From contig JAFKEE010000056.1 in the NCBI GenBank assembly GCA_017307505.1, forward strand, positions 1 to 64,000: 64,000 nucleotides of DNA. The letters run 5' to 3'. Numbering within the stretch: the stretch's first letter is position 1; every line of letters begins with the position of its first letter. A program made the translations under genes and the position numbers. Positions 41,149 to 50,666 of this stretch are shown piece after piece. The stretch comes from Acidobacteriota bacterium. GTDB taxonomy: Bacteria > Acidobacteriota > Terriglobia > Bryobacterales > Bryobacteraceae. Below the pieces are notes generated by a model. It did no database searches. It saw only the letters and a list, made by a program, of their open reading frames with translations, and was not told where the DNA came from.

Positions 41149-42603
41149 ATGAGAAGTGCGAAGCTGCTATTCCTGTGCGCCACGCTCGCGGCCGCAGCCG
41201 AGAATGATGCGCCCAAGCGCCTGGCTGCGAGGGCGTTGGGCGACACACCAATCTGGAGCGACCTGCGCGCACTCTGCGACGGCATCGGTGGCCGTCCCAC
41301 TGGTTCGCCTGCGGCCCAGCGCTCCGTCGAGTGGGCCGCGAAGACCTTCCGCGATGCAGGCCTGACCTCTGTTTCCACGGAGGCGTTCAAGATGCCTCAG
41401 CTCTGGCTGCCGCGCACGGCCGAAGCCTCCGCCATCGCTCCGGCTCAGTTCCCGCTCCGGCTGGTGGCCGCGCCGTTCACCGCCTCCACCCAGGGCACGC
41501 TGGAGGCGAGCCTGATCGACGTGGGCGAAGGCACCCAGCAGGATTTCACCCGTGCCGGCGCCCGGGCCAAGGGCGCGATCGTGCTGGTGCATAGCAAGGA
41601 AATGAAGTCGTTTGACGACCTCTTCGCCGAGTACCTTCGCAACGATTCCCTGTTGACGGCCGCGAAGAAAGCGGGTGTCTCCGCCATGCTGCTGCAATCC
41701 ACCCGGCCGCGCGGTTTGCTCTACCGCCATCCGATGAGTATCGACGGCTCCCTGGTTTCGGTGCCCACGGCCGTCGTTCACCGGGAACAGGCGGAGCGCC
41801 TCTCCCGTTTGGCCCAGGCAGGCGAGGTCCGGCTGCGGCTCAACCTGCAGAACCAGACCGGAGGCGAGTATGAATCGCACAACGTCGTCGCCGAGATCCG
41901 CGGCCGTGAGAAGCCGGAAGAGGTTGTCCTGATCGGGGCCCACCTCGACTCCTGGGATCTGGGCACCGGCGCCGAGGACAACGGAGTCAACGTCGCCATG
42001 GTCATCGATGTGGCCCGCGGCTTCCACGAACTGGGCATTGTTCCACGCCGCACCATCCGGTTCGTGCTCTTCTCGGGCGAAGAGCAGGGCATGTGGGGCT
42101 CACGCCGCTATGTCGAACGGCATCGAGCGGAACTCGACAACTTCGCCGCCATGGTCACGTTTGACACCGGCTCCGGACGATTGAGCGGCTTCTTCCTGAA
42201 CGGCCGAGAGGATCTGCGCGCTCCCGTAAATGCCGCTCTCGCGCCCCTCAGCGGCTTCCAGGCCAGTGATCACTTGATCGACGCCATGGATGGGACGGAC
42301 AATTTCGATTTCCTGCTCTCCGGTGTACCAAACCTCATCGGGATTCAGGATCCCCTCCCCTACCTGCCTGACTATCACGCCGAGTCCGACACCTTTGATC
42401 GCGTGAATCAGCGGGAGCAGAAGGTCACAGCGGCCATCGCCTCCGCTCTGGTTTGGGCCCTGGCGGAAAGCCCCGAGCGGCTCAAACGACAGACGAGAGC
42501 GGAGGTGGAGCAACTCCTGATCGACACCAAACTCGACCAGCAGATGAAGGCCTTCGGCCAGTGGCATGACTTCACCTCGGGCAAGCGCGGGCTGTTTCAC
42601 TAA
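41149..42603 (+). CDS. Exported M28-family metallopeptidase
   Basis: 484 aa. A signal peptide (~1-17) is followed by a PA-type inserted domain (~110-235; GAIVLVHSKEMKSFDDLFAE) and the M28 zinc peptidase domain. The zinc ligands and catalytic acid are seen in VVLIGAHLDSWD, GTGAEDNGVN, FSGEEQGMWGS, VTFDTGSG and PDYHAESDTFD. It is related to aminopeptidases of the glutamate carboxypeptidase/PSMA-like group. It probably digests peptides outside the cytoplasm. The following gene is convergent, with 10 bp between. Confidence 0.9.
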   Translation: MRSAKLLFLCATLAAAAENDAPKRLAARALGDTPIWSDLRALCDGIGGRPTGSPAAQRSVEWAAKTFRDAGLTSVSTEAFKMPQLWLPRTAEASAIAPAQFPLRLVAAPFTASTQGTLEASLIDVGEGTQQDFTRAGARAKGAIVLVHSKEMKSFDDLFAEYLRNDSLLTAAKKAGVSAMLLQSTRPRGLLYRHPMSIDGSLVSVPTAVVHREQAERLSRLAQAGEVRLRLNLQNQTGGEYESHNVVAEIRGREKPEEVVLIGAHLDSWDLGTGAEDNGVNVAMVIDVARGFHELGIVPRRTIRFVLFSGEEQGMWGSRRYVERHRAELDNFAAMVTFDTGSGRLSGFFLNGREDLRAPVNAALAPLSGFQASDHLIDAMDGTDNFDFLLSGVPNLIGIQDPLPYLPDYHAESDTFDRVNQREQKVTAAIASALVWALAESPERLKRQTRAEVEQLLIDTKLDQQMKAFGQWHDFTSGKRGLFH

Positions 42604-42613
42604 GCAGTCGGGC

Positions 42614-43675
42614 TCATTCGCTGAGCCGGTACTTCTTACACAGGAACTCGCTACCGATGCCGGAGATCAGCAACCGCTCCTTCCGGTTGCCAAGCAGCCG
42701 CGCCGTCCAATCGGTGAAACCTCCGTCAGCGACGGGGTAGCGGTTCCCATCCGGAGCCAGAGGCGAAATGCGCAGCGCGAAGCCGCGATAGTAGCCCAAG
42801 CCTTCCAGCCGGGCCTGGTTCACTCGCAACTCGGCTTCAGGAAACTCGGCGCGCAAAGGCTGAAGCACTGCCTTTTCCAGCAGAGGGTGTTCCGCATCGC
42901 GAGCAAGGTCGATGCCGTGCTCCTGAAGGAACCGGTCTGATCCGCCGAACCAGTGGGCGCGGATATTCCGCCGGACCTCTTCATGATCCACGCCGGCCGT
43001 GTGCAGCGCCGCTTCCACCGCGTCCATATCAGACACTTCCACCAAAGGGCCTCGGATCGAGAAACCGGCGGCCTCCAGCATGCGAAACATGCGCAGGTAT
43101 ACGCGAAGGTGATCCGCCAGTTGTTCGAGCTCGAAATTCCACGACCCGCTGTCCCGGCCAGCCGTCACCATCGCGAAGAGCCGGAAGTGAGGGGTGAGGC
43201 CCGGACCCTCGAATGGCTGAAGCCGGATCACGCGATGGCTGGCGCAGAGCCGGATCACCTCGCCGGAACTGCGCCGGTGCGCGGCTTCCAGGGCCATGGC
43301 AATGGTCGAATCGCCCAGACCTTCCACATTGCGAATCGTCGTCAACAGATTGTTCTGATGAGTGCTGCCGAGTTTGGAACTGACTCCGAACGGGCAGACG
43401 GGCGACAGGTCCAGGGCCTCGAAATGCTCTGCTGCCTCGAACGCCGCCAGGTCGAAGGCCGCGAAATCCCGTGCGCTGACGCTGCTGGGTTTGACCAGCG
43501 CATCGCGCCCCGCCTGCGCGAGCCCGGCGGGTTCTTTCGTTGCGTCCGCCCGGACTTGGTACACCTCCAGAAGCAGCGACCTCAAATCGCTGGCCGGCAG
43601 TTTGTGGGCCAGTGCTTCCGCCAGGCCCGCCATCCCCAGTTCGCGTTCAATTCTGTGAACGATTTTTGATGGCAT
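42614..43675 (-). CDS. Uncharacterised protein, possibly HisRS-like
   Basis: 353 aa from the ATG at 43675. I do not recognise a known family with confidence. The middle (GPGLTPHFRLFAMVTAGRDS) resembles the motif 2 area of class II tRNA synthetases. The later part (LEGLGYYRGFALRISPLAPD, then PVADGGFTDWTARLL and ISGIGSEFL) resembles the end of HisRS/HisZ (LDYYTG, GGRYD, GIGxER). The order of motifs agrees with that fold, but key catalytic residues are not evident. No signal peptide. It could be a HisZ-like paralogue or an unrelated aminoacyl-transfer enzyme. It faces away from the NUDIX gene (72-bp gap). Confidence 0.7.
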   Translation of the reverse strand: MPSKIVHRIERELGMAGLAEALAHKLPASDLRSLLLEVYQVRADATKEPAGLAQAGRDALVKPSSVSARDFAAFDLAAFEAAEHFEALDLSPVCPFGVSSKLGSTHQNNLLTTIRNVEGLGDSTIAMALEAAHRRSSGEVIRLCASHRVIRLQPFEGPGLTPHFRLFAMVTAGRDSGSWNFELEQLADHLRVYLRMFRMLEAAGFSIRGPLVEVSDMDAVEAALHTAGVDHEEVRRNIRAHWFGGSDRFLQEHGIDLARDAEHPLLEKAVLQPLRAEFPEAELRVNQARLEGLGYYRGFALRISPLAPDGNRYPVADGGFTDWTARLLGNRKERLLISGIGSEFLCKKYRLSE

Positions 43676-43747
43676 TTGTTCAGAATAACGCGGCCTTCCT
43701 GCCGCCGGTCTTGTCCTGGCGCGATTGCCGATAATGGAAGCATCACC

Positions 43748-44371
43748 ATGGACGATCCGCAATGGCTCACCTGGGTCCGGCAGTTGCAGGCCATCGCGCA
43801 AACCGGGCTGACGTATGCGAAGGACGTTTATGACATCGAGCGCTACCAGACCCTGCGACGCCTCGCCGCGGAGATGGCCGCGGCAGGCTCCGGCCTGCCC
43901 GATTCCGCCCGTATTCTCGATCTGTTCAGCCGCGACTCCGGCTACGCTACACCCAAGGTAGATGTTCGTGCCGCCGTGTTTCAGGAGGATCGCATCCTGC
44001 TTGTGAAGGAGCACGAGGACGGACTCTGGACGCTACCCGGAGGCTGGGCCGATGTGGGGGATGCGCCCAGCCAGGCCGCTGTGCGCGAGGTGAAGGAAGA
44101 GTCGGGCTACGATGTGATCGCCACCAAGATCGCAGCCGTCTATGACCGCAATCTCCACGGGCATCCACCCATCCCGTTTCATGCCTACAAGCTCTACTTC
44201 CTGTGTGACCTGGTGGGCGGCCAAGCCAAGACGAGCTATGAAACCGATGCCGTTGAGTTCTTTCCGGAGGACCAGATTCCGCCGCTCTCACTCACCCGAG
44301 TGACGCCGGCCTTGATTGCGCATCTCTTCGAACACCACCGCCATCCGGAGTGGCCGACGTCTTTCGACTGA
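43748..44371 (+). CDS. NUDIX hydrolase with N-terminal helical domain
   Basis: 207 aa from the ATG at 43748. Residues 1-~60 are a helical NUDIX N-terminal domain (LQAIAQTGLTYAKDVYDIER, then YQTLRRLAAEM). The NUDIX domain has the box GWADVGDAPSQAAVREVKEE: REVKEESG is intact, while the first glutamate (GX5E) is Asp. Such proteins often hydrolyse ADP-ribose or related nucleotide diphosphates. It is cytoplasmic and single-gene. Confidence 0.9.
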   Translation: MDDPQWLTWVRQLQAIAQTGLTYAKDVYDIERYQTLRRLAAEMAAAGSGLPDSARILDLFSRDSGYATPKVDVRAAVFQEDRILLVKEHEDGLWTLPGGWADVGDAPSQAAVREVKEESGYDVIATKIAAVYDRNLHGHPPIPFHAYKLYFLCDLVGGQAKTSYETDAVEFFPEDQIPPLSLTRVTPALIAHLFEHHRHPEWPTSFD

Positions 44372-44386
44372 TGATCCGGTCAGGGA

Positions 44387-44872
44387 TCAGGGCGCGCGGT
44401 AGATGTCCCGCCACCCGCCGGTGGGCCACGCTACGCCAATGACTGTGCCGAGTATGGCGCCCAGCGGACCGAACACCGCCTTGCCCGCATAGGGGAACCA
44501 GTCACTGGCATTGGATTGGGCATCGATGCCCGCGCCGGCAGCGAGACCTGCGCCGGCTCCAATGCCCAAACCGATCAGGGTATTGCGGCCACGGTGTCCG
44601 GGCTTCTTCAGGGACAAGCGGCGGACATCGGCCCGTGCCAGCGTCTCCTGGCTTGTAGTCGCATTGAGCAGCAGCGAATCCGGCGTGACGCGCTGGACGA
44701 ATCCGCGCAGGTCTCTCCCGCCCGCTACCCTGACTCGAACTTCCGACCCGGCAGCGAGCGCCATCACATTCGCCCAATTGAAAATCGGCTTTGACTCCTG
44801 GGCGTATGAAATAGCCTGTGCCAGGGCTGCCAACACAGCCGCGGCCAGCCAACGTTGCAGCGCATGGTTCAT
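44387..44872 (-). CDS. Exported protein of unknown function with glycine-rich segment
   Basis: 161 aa from the ATG at 44872, with GGAAG 9 bp upstream; a longer open frame upstream looks unnatural. A signal peptide (~1-24) is followed by a small beta domain (SEVRVRVAGGRDLRGFVQRV, then TPDSLLLNA), a basic linker and a glycine-rich hydrophobic stretch (GLGIGAGAGLAAGAGID). Short proteins of this layout occur in Acidobacteria. Function unknown. Confidence 0.75.
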   Translation of the reverse strand: MNHALQRWLAAAVLAALAQAISYAQESKPIFNWANVMALAAGSEVRVRVAGGRDLRGFVQRVTPDSLLLNATTSQETLARADVRRLSLKKPGHRGRNTLIGLGIGAGAGLAAGAGIDAQSNASDWFPYAGKAVFGPLGAILGTVIGVAWPTGGWRDIYRAP

Positions 44873-44982
44873 GGCAAGATACTTCCAGGCCCGATACTCG
44901 GGATAATTCCGCATGCAGGATACACCTGTTGCCGGGCCGAGGCCAGCGGAACCTTCCGGATGTTCCCTGCCGTTTGGCCGTG

Positions 44983-46206
44983 CTACGCCTTCAGGCCCGG
45001 TCGGCGGGCCCCCAGTTCGCATAGCAGGGCCACGCCTGCCAGGGCGGCCGCCGTGTAGAACGCGGCCTGATAGTTGTGATAGCGGTCGTAGAGCACGCCC
45101 CCGATGCGCGGCCCAATGATGCCTGCCACGCCCCACGCGGTGAACAGAATCCCGTAGTTGATGCCGGCATTCTTAGTGCCCCAGAAGTCCGACGCCGCGA
45201 CGCCGTTCACCGACAACTGCGTGCCATAGCACCAATAGACGACAAAGACCGCCGCATAGAGCAGCGCCACGTTGCTGCCGGCCGCGTAGAGCGCCGGCAT
45301 GGCGACGACGCAAATGGCAATCATTGTCCGCAAGACGTTGATGCGCCCCAGACGGTCAGACATCCAGCCGGACAGGATCCGCCCCGATGCATTGCCAAAG
45401 GCACCCACCACCAGCGTCATGGTCGACAGCGCCGCCGCTCCGATGCCCACGCTCTTTGCGAACGGGACGAGTTGGCTGATCACCATCAATCCGGCGGAGC
45501 AGCCGAGTGCGTAGCCCAGCCACATCAGGTAGAACGTGCCGGTCTTCAGCATTTCGCCAGGCGCGAAATCGCGGCTTGCGGACGCACCCTGCACCGCTGG
45601 CGGCGTCCAGCCCTTCGGGCGATAGCCGGCTGGAGGGTTCCGCAGCAGCAGTGCGCCCGCGATGGTCATCACCAGGAAGATGGCGCCCAGGATCTGGAAC
45701 GTCGCAGGCAGCCCGTACGCTGGAATCAGCTTCAACTGGGCTAGCGGGCCGAAGATGGCGGACCCCGCCCCGTAGCCGCCGACAGCCAACCCCACAGCCA
45801 GCCCCCGTTTATCCGGGAACCACTTGGCCATGACGGGGATCGGCGTCGCGTAGCCGAAGCCATTGCCCAGCCCGCCAATCACGCCGAAGCACAAAAACAG
45901 GTAGTTCAGGCTCGTCGTGAAAGAGCAAAGGTAGAAACCGAGGCTCACCAGGATCCCGCCGGTCAAGGAACAGGCGAGCGGGCCATACTTGTCCTGCAAC
46001 CGGCCGGCCACCACGAAGCTCAGCGCGAAGACGATGACTGCGATGGTGAAGACCATCGAGGTGTCGGCGCGTTTCCAGCCGAACTGGGCCTCCAGCGGCG
46101 CGACGAACACGCTCCAGCCATAGAGCGTACCCAGGGCCAGGTTCATGGAAAGCCCGCCCACAACCCGCCACCAACGGTTCAGCCCGCCCAGTTCGTTCGA
46201 TTGCAT
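44983..46206 (-). CDS. MFS transporter, oxalate/formate antiporter (OFA) type
   Basis: 407 aa with 12 membrane helices. The start (LNRWWRVVGGLSMNLALGTL, YGWSVFVAPLEAQFGWKRAD) is typical of the OFA branch of the major facilitator superfamily. Possible starts are the ATG at 46206 or 46215; neither has a clear ribosome site. Known members exchange organic acids such as oxalate and formate. The substrate here is not known, and no oxalate enzymes are near. Confidence 0.88.
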   Translation of the reverse strand: MQSNELGGLNRWWRVVGGLSMNLALGTLYGWSVFVAPLEAQFGWKRADTSMVFTIAVIVFALSFVVAGRLQDKYGPLACSLTGGILVSLGFYLCSFTTSLNYLFLCFGVIGGLGNGFGYATPIPVMAKWFPDKRGLAVGLAVGGYGAGSAIFGPLAQLKLIPAYGLPATFQILGAIFLVMTIAGALLLRNPPAGYRPKGWTPPAVQGASASRDFAPGEMLKTGTFYLMWLGYALGCSAGLMVISQLVPFAKSVGIGAAALSTMTLVVGAFGNASGRILSGWMSDRLGRINVLRTMIAICVVAMPALYAAGSNVALLYAAVFVVYWCYGTQLSVNGVAASDFWGTKNAGINYGILFTAWGVAGIIGPRIGGVLYDRYHNYQAAFYTAAALAGVALLCELGARRPGLKA

Positions 46207-46319
46207 CCTACACATCGTAGGTGATTCCCGCCATGGCCGTTGCCCCCTTCCGCCGGCTTTGCCTTTCCCGCGCATCCGCAGAATAATGGGAGTCGCCTCG
46301 TCGCTGGAAGGAGTACACC

Positions 46320-47642
46320 ATGGATCGCAGGAACTTTCTCGCCTCCGCCGCCGTGTCCGCTGCGGCCGCCAGTTCTGAACCCGCCCTGGCCGCGCAGGGC
46401 GGCACACCCGTTCGCGACAAGCCATTGCGTACCGATAGCTGGGGCCCGCTCCACTTCGACTCCGCCGAGAAGGCGCAGGTCGATGAGGTCGTCGACACCG
46501 GAGTGCCCTTCCGGTTCTCGGGCCGCCGCGGCGTCGCCCCAGTCAAGGTAGCCACGTTTGAGAAGGAGTTCGCCGCCAAGATTGGCACCCGCTTCGCGCT
46601 GGCTGTCAGCTCTGGCACCGCCGCACTGGAGTGCGCCGTCGCCGCCCTGCAGATCGGACCTGGCGACGAGGTCATCCTACCGGCCTGGACCTGGCACTCC
46701 GACGCCACCGCCGTCGTCCGCGCCGGAGCGCTGCCCGTCTTCGCCGAGATTGACGAATCGTTCAACCTCGACCCCGCTGATATCGAGGCGCGCATCACCC
46801 CACAGACCAAAGCGATCATCGCCGTCCACCTGCAGGGCAATCCCGCCAATCTCGATCCGATTCTTGCCATCGCGCGCAAGCACAAGCTCCGCGTGATCGA
46901 AGACTGCTCGCAGGCTGTTGGCGCTTCCTACAAAGGCCGCCGCCTCGGATCGATGGGCGACATCGGCACCTATAGTCATCAGGAGAGCAAGACCATCACT
47001 TCCGGCGAGGGCGGGACCCTCGTCTCGTCCAATCCCGAACTATTCGAACGGGCCGTCCGTTTTCACGACGTCGGGAACATCTTCCCGCCGCATAAGGACC
47101 AGCTCGGCGATGTCCGCCTGTCGCCCTTCGTCGGCACCAACTTTCGTATGAGCGAATTCTCCGGCGGTGTGATGCTCGCTCAGCTCCGTAAACTGGACCA
47201 GATTCTGGCTTCCGTCCGCTCGAACGCAGAGCGCGTGTACCAGTCGCTCGCGTCCATCCCCGGCCTGCGCTTCCGCCTGCGGCCTGATCCAGCCGGCGAT
47301 CTCTGCGCACCCGTCTTCATCCGCTTCGACTCCAAGGCCCAGCGGGACCGTTTCCTGGAACTGATGAAAGCGGAGAATGTCCCCGCCAATGGGCCCAGCG
47401 GCTCCGTCGTCCTCCCTATTCAGCCCTACATCGAGAACAAGATCACCATCCACTCTGCCTGGCCTACCTGGCAGTCTGAGCGCGGCAAGGCGATCCGCTA
47501 CGGAGCCGCCTCCTGCCCCCGAACCATCGACATCCTCTCGCGCTTCGCCGGCGTGCCTGTGGGCCCCAAATACTCTCGCCAGGACACCGACGACATCGTG
47601 GCTGCTGTTCGAAAGGCGTACCCGGCCGCGCTCCGTGCCTAG
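46320..47642 (+). CDS. Tat-exported DegT/DnrJ-type PLP aminotransferase
   Basis: 440 aa. The start MDRRNFLASAAVSAAAASSE is a twin-arginine signal. The mature part has the DegT/DnrJ/EryC1 fold, with SSGTAALECAVAAL, EDCSQAVGA and a PLP lysine at ~224 (HQESKTITSGEGG). Cytoplasmic members aminate nucleotide-linked keto-sugars. Export of a folded PLP enzyme through Tat is unusual but is repeated in this phylum. No sugar-nucleotide genes are nearby, so the substrate is open. Confidence 0.88.
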   Translation: MDRRNFLASAAVSAAAASSEPALAAQGGTPVRDKPLRTDSWGPLHFDSAEKAQVDEVVDTGVPFRFSGRRGVAPVKVATFEKEFAAKIGTRFALAVSSGTAALECAVAALQIGPGDEVILPAWTWHSDATAVVRAGALPVFAEIDESFNLDPADIEARITPQTKAIIAVHLQGNPANLDPILAIARKHKLRVIEDCSQAVGASYKGRRLGSMGDIGTYSHQESKTITSGEGGTLVSSNPELFERAVRFHDVGNIFPPHKDQLGDVRLSPFVGTNFRMSEFSGGVMLAQLRKLDQILASVRSNAERVYQSLASIPGLRFRLRPDPAGDLCAPVFIRFDSKAQRDRFLELMKAENVPANGPSGSVVLPIQPYIENKITIHSAWPTWQSERGKAIRYGAASCPRTIDILSRFAGVPVGPKYSRQDTDDIVAAVRKAYPAALRA

Positions 47643-47670
47643 CCGGATCGCAGTACAATCAAGGACCCTC

Positions 47671-48924
47671 ATGGCCATCCGAATTCTCGCGCTGCTCCTG
47701 ACCTCGCTGGCCGCCTCGGCTCAGTTCCGCGCCGCTGCCGTCAAGGTCGACATCACGCCTACCACCCCGCAGTGGCTGCTCGGCTATGGAGCCCGGCAAT
47801 CGACTGGCGTCCACGATCCCCTCTTCCATCGCATCGTTGCGCTCGACGACGGTTCCACCCAGTTCTTTCTCGTCTCCACCGACATTGCGTTGTTCTCGCC
47901 CGCCTTCTATGACGAGTTCTGTGCGGAGCTCAAACAGCAGACGGGCATCGATCGCATGAACATCTGGTGGACCGTCACGCACACGCACTCGGCGCCCGAA
48001 CTCGGCCCGGCAGGCCTGGCCCGGGCGTTTCTGGCCGGCCGTTATGATCACGAGCCGGATTGGGAGTACGCCCGTGCAGTGAAACAGAAGCTGATCGCGG
48101 GGATCCAGGAGGCGCGCACCAGGCTGTCGCCCGCGCGGCTCAGCGTCGGCGTCACCACCGCCAACGCCAACATCAATCGCCGGGCCCGCGATGTCGATGG
48201 CCGCATCGCCTTGGGGCTCAACCCGGACGGACCCGTCGACCGGCAGGTCGGGCTCATCCGCATTGACCGCCCCGATGGTTCGCCCATCGCTCTGCTCGCC
48301 AATTACGCCATGCACGGCACCGTGCTCGGCGGAAAGAATCAGCTCATCAGCGGTGACGCTCCGGGCATTGTGGCCAGCTATGTCGAACAGAAACTCGGAG
48401 CGCCCATGCTATTCCTGAACTCGGCCACTGGCGACATTGCCCCGATCTACAGCGTCTATGACGATTTCAAGAAGGTGCGGATTACCGAATTCAACGTCCT
48501 GCTGGGTGACCGGATCCTGAAAGCCGTGCGCGATCTGCCCGCGGCCTCTACGCCAGTCAAGTTGAAAGCCGGAGAACACGTGCTGGAAACGCCTCTTAAG
48601 CCCGGACTCCAATGGCCTTCGGAACTCGCGGCCTACCTCACCCCACAATCGCAGGTGCGCCTGCCCGTCCGCTTCCTGCGGATCAATGCTGACACCGCGC
48701 TGTGGGCGGCACCGCTGGAGCTCTTCTGCGAGATTGCCATGGAGGTCCGCGCCAAGTCTCCCGTGAAGAACACGTTCTATGTGGGCTATGCAAACGGCTG
48801 GCTTGGCTATCTGCCCACCGCCCAGGCCTTCCCGGAAGGCGGCTACGAAACCACCGTCACCCCGTTCACACCCCCTGCGGGAGCAGCGCTGGCCGCGGCG
48901 GCTCTGCAGAATCTGGCCCAATAG
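47671..48924 (+). CDS. Exported neutral ceramidase-like protein
   Basis: 417 aa from the ATG at 47671, which opens a signal peptide (MAIRILALLLTSLAASAQ). The open frame extends upstream into the aminotransferase gene and is not used. The fold is the neutral/alkaline non-lysosomal ceramidase N-terminal domain: VDITPTTPQWLLGYG, TVTHTHSAPELGP (metal and active-site histidines) and ANYAMHGTVLGGKNQLISGD. Proteins limited to this domain are common in Acidobacteria and Planctomycetes, and few have tested activity. Confidence 0.85.
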   Translation: MAIRILALLLTSLAASAQFRAAAVKVDITPTTPQWLLGYGARQSTGVHDPLFHRIVALDDGSTQFFLVSTDIALFSPAFYDEFCAELKQQTGIDRMNIWWTVTHTHSAPELGPAGLARAFLAGRYDHEPDWEYARAVKQKLIAGIQEARTRLSPARLSVGVTTANANINRRARDVDGRIALGLNPDGPVDRQVGLIRIDRPDGSPIALLANYAMHGTVLGGKNQLISGDAPGIVASYVEQKLGAPMLFLNSATGDIAPIYSVYDDFKKVRITEFNVLLGDRILKAVRDLPAASTPVKLKAGEHVLETPLKPGLQWPSELAAYLTPQSQVRLPVRFLRINADTALWAAPLELFCEIAMEVRAKSPVKNTFYVGYANGWLGYLPTAQAFPEGGYETTVTPFTPPAGAALAAAALQNLAQ

Positions 48925-48988
48925 ACCCGGATCGTCCGGCGTTGTCAAATCGACTGTCGTTGAGGATGTCTTTTCCTGGAGCCACCCT

Positions 48989-50602
48989 ATGTTCCACCGC
49001 CTTGCCCTGTTAGGAATCGTTGCCCTTGCCCGGACCGTCCACGCCCAGCAGTCCTGTGAGAAGCTGGCGGAGCTCAAACTGGCGCACACGGAGATCACCT
49101 CGGCCGCGGCGCTGCCCGCGGGGCCTATGCCCGGAGCCAATCCGAGTGCGAAGCCGGTGGACCTGCCTGCGCGCTGCGTGGTGAAGGCCATCGCTCGCCC
49201 TACTTCGGATTCTGAGATCAAGATTGAGGTCTGGCTCCCGGCCACGGGTTGGAACGGCAAATACCTGCAGTCCGGCAACGGCGGCTGGGCCGGCTCGATT
49301 CCGGTTTCGACGCTTGCCACCTTCATCCAACGCGGCTACGCGGCTGCAGGCACCGACGACGGCCACTCCAATTCTGCCGGCGGCGGACCGGCCGGCTGGG
49401 CGGTCGGGCATCCCGAGAAACTGATTGACTTCGGCCATCGAGCGCTCCACGAAACAGGCGTCCTCGCCAAGGCAGTCATCCGCGCCTACTACGAAAAACC
49501 GCCGTCGCGGAACTACTTCTTCGGCTGCTCCGACGGAGGGCGGGAAGCCCTCATGGAGGCGCAGCGCTATCCGGAGGACTTCGACGGCATCATCGCCGGA
49601 GCCCCGGCCAACGACTGGTCCAATCATTTCGCCGGGTTCGTCTGGAACGAGCAGGCGCTCACCAAAACCCCGGGCAGCGCGATCCCGGCCGAAAAACTGC
49701 CGGCCATTCAGAAGGCAGTCCTTGCAGTCTGCGACGCCAAAGACGGCGTGAAAGATGGACTCATCGAGGATCCCCGCACCTGCCACTTTGATCCCGGCGT
49801 CCTTGCCTGCAAGGGCGGCGAGACCGCTGAGTGCCTGACGGAGGCGCAACTGGCCGCACTCGAGAAGATCTATAGCGGACCGAAGAATGAGCGCACGGGC
49901 CATCAGATCTATCCCGGCTATCCGCCCGGCCACGAAGCCATTCCTGGAGCCTGGCGGCCCTGGATCATCGCCACGCCCACGCAGCAATCGCCGCAAAGCC
50001 AGTTCGGAAACTCGTACTTCGGCCAGGCTGTCTTCGAAGACCCCGCCTGGGACTACCGAACACTGAACTTTGATTCCGACATTGCTTTCGCTGCCGAGAA
50101 AGCTGGCGTGGTGATCAGTTCCAACAGTCCGGACCTGCGCAGCTTCCGCGCCCACGGCGGCAAGCTCATCCAATACCACGGTTGGGCCGACGCGGCCATC
50201 TCTCCGTTCGGCTCCATCAATTACTACGAGAAGGTCCGCTCGTTCCTGAGCCGGTTCCCGGATCCCCGTGCCAAGGACCGCGAGATCGCCAGCTTCTACC
50301 GGCTTTTCATGGTCCCCGGCATGGGCCATTGCGCCGGCGGCATCGGTCCCAACAGTTTTGGCAATGCGGGCAACCAATTTGTGGGCGATCCGGAACGCGA
50401 TCTCCTCACCGCGCTGGATCGCTGGGTGGAGCAGGGCGTTGCGCCGGAGCGCTTCATCGGGACTGGCCGCTCCACCTCCAATCCGGAGACCATCCTCACC
50501 CGGCCGCTCTGCCAGTACCCGCAGGTACTGCGCTACAACGGTTCCGGAGATCCAAACCAGGCTGCCAGTTTCACCTGCGTGGCGCCGCCCCAACCGCAGT
50601 AG
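48989..50602 (+). CDS. Tannase/feruloyl esterase family protein 1
   Basis: 537 aa from the ATG at 48989, with a signal peptide ending near AQQ20. The alpha/beta-hydrolase has the family's Cys-Ser catalytic start (FFGCSDGGREALME, C180-S181), the calcium-binding region rich in Asp (KDGVKDGLIEDPRTCHFDPG) and the His-Cys end (VPGMGHCAGG). It should cut ester bonds of gallate or ferulate type in the periplasm. A second related gene lies at 55045. Confidence 0.92.
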   Translation: MFHRLALLGIVALARTVHAQQSCEKLAELKLAHTEITSAAALPAGPMPGANPSAKPVDLPARCVVKAIARPTSDSEIKIEVWLPATGWNGKYLQSGNGGWAGSIPVSTLATFIQRGYAAAGTDDGHSNSAGGGPAGWAVGHPEKLIDFGHRALHETGVLAKAVIRAYYEKPPSRNYFFGCSDGGREALMEAQRYPEDFDGIIAGAPANDWSNHFAGFVWNEQALTKTPGSAIPAEKLPAIQKAVLAVCDAKDGVKDGLIEDPRTCHFDPGVLACKGGETAECLTEAQLAALEKIYSGPKNERTGHQIYPGYPPGHEAIPGAWRPWIIATPTQQSPQSQFGNSYFGQAVFEDPAWDYRTLNFDSDIAFAAEKAGVVISSNSPDLRSFRAHGGKLIQYHGWADAAISPFGSINYYEKVRSFLSRFPDPRAKDREIASFYRLFMVPGMGHCAGGIGPNSFGNAGNQFVGDPERDLLTALDRWVEQGVAPERFIGTGRSTSNPETILTRPLCQYPQVLRYNGSGDPNQAASFTCVAPPQPQ

Positions 50603-50666
50603 GCAGGCTGGATTAGCCTGATCGATACGAAGCGGGTGGGGCAAACGGCAACGACATCGGAACTGT

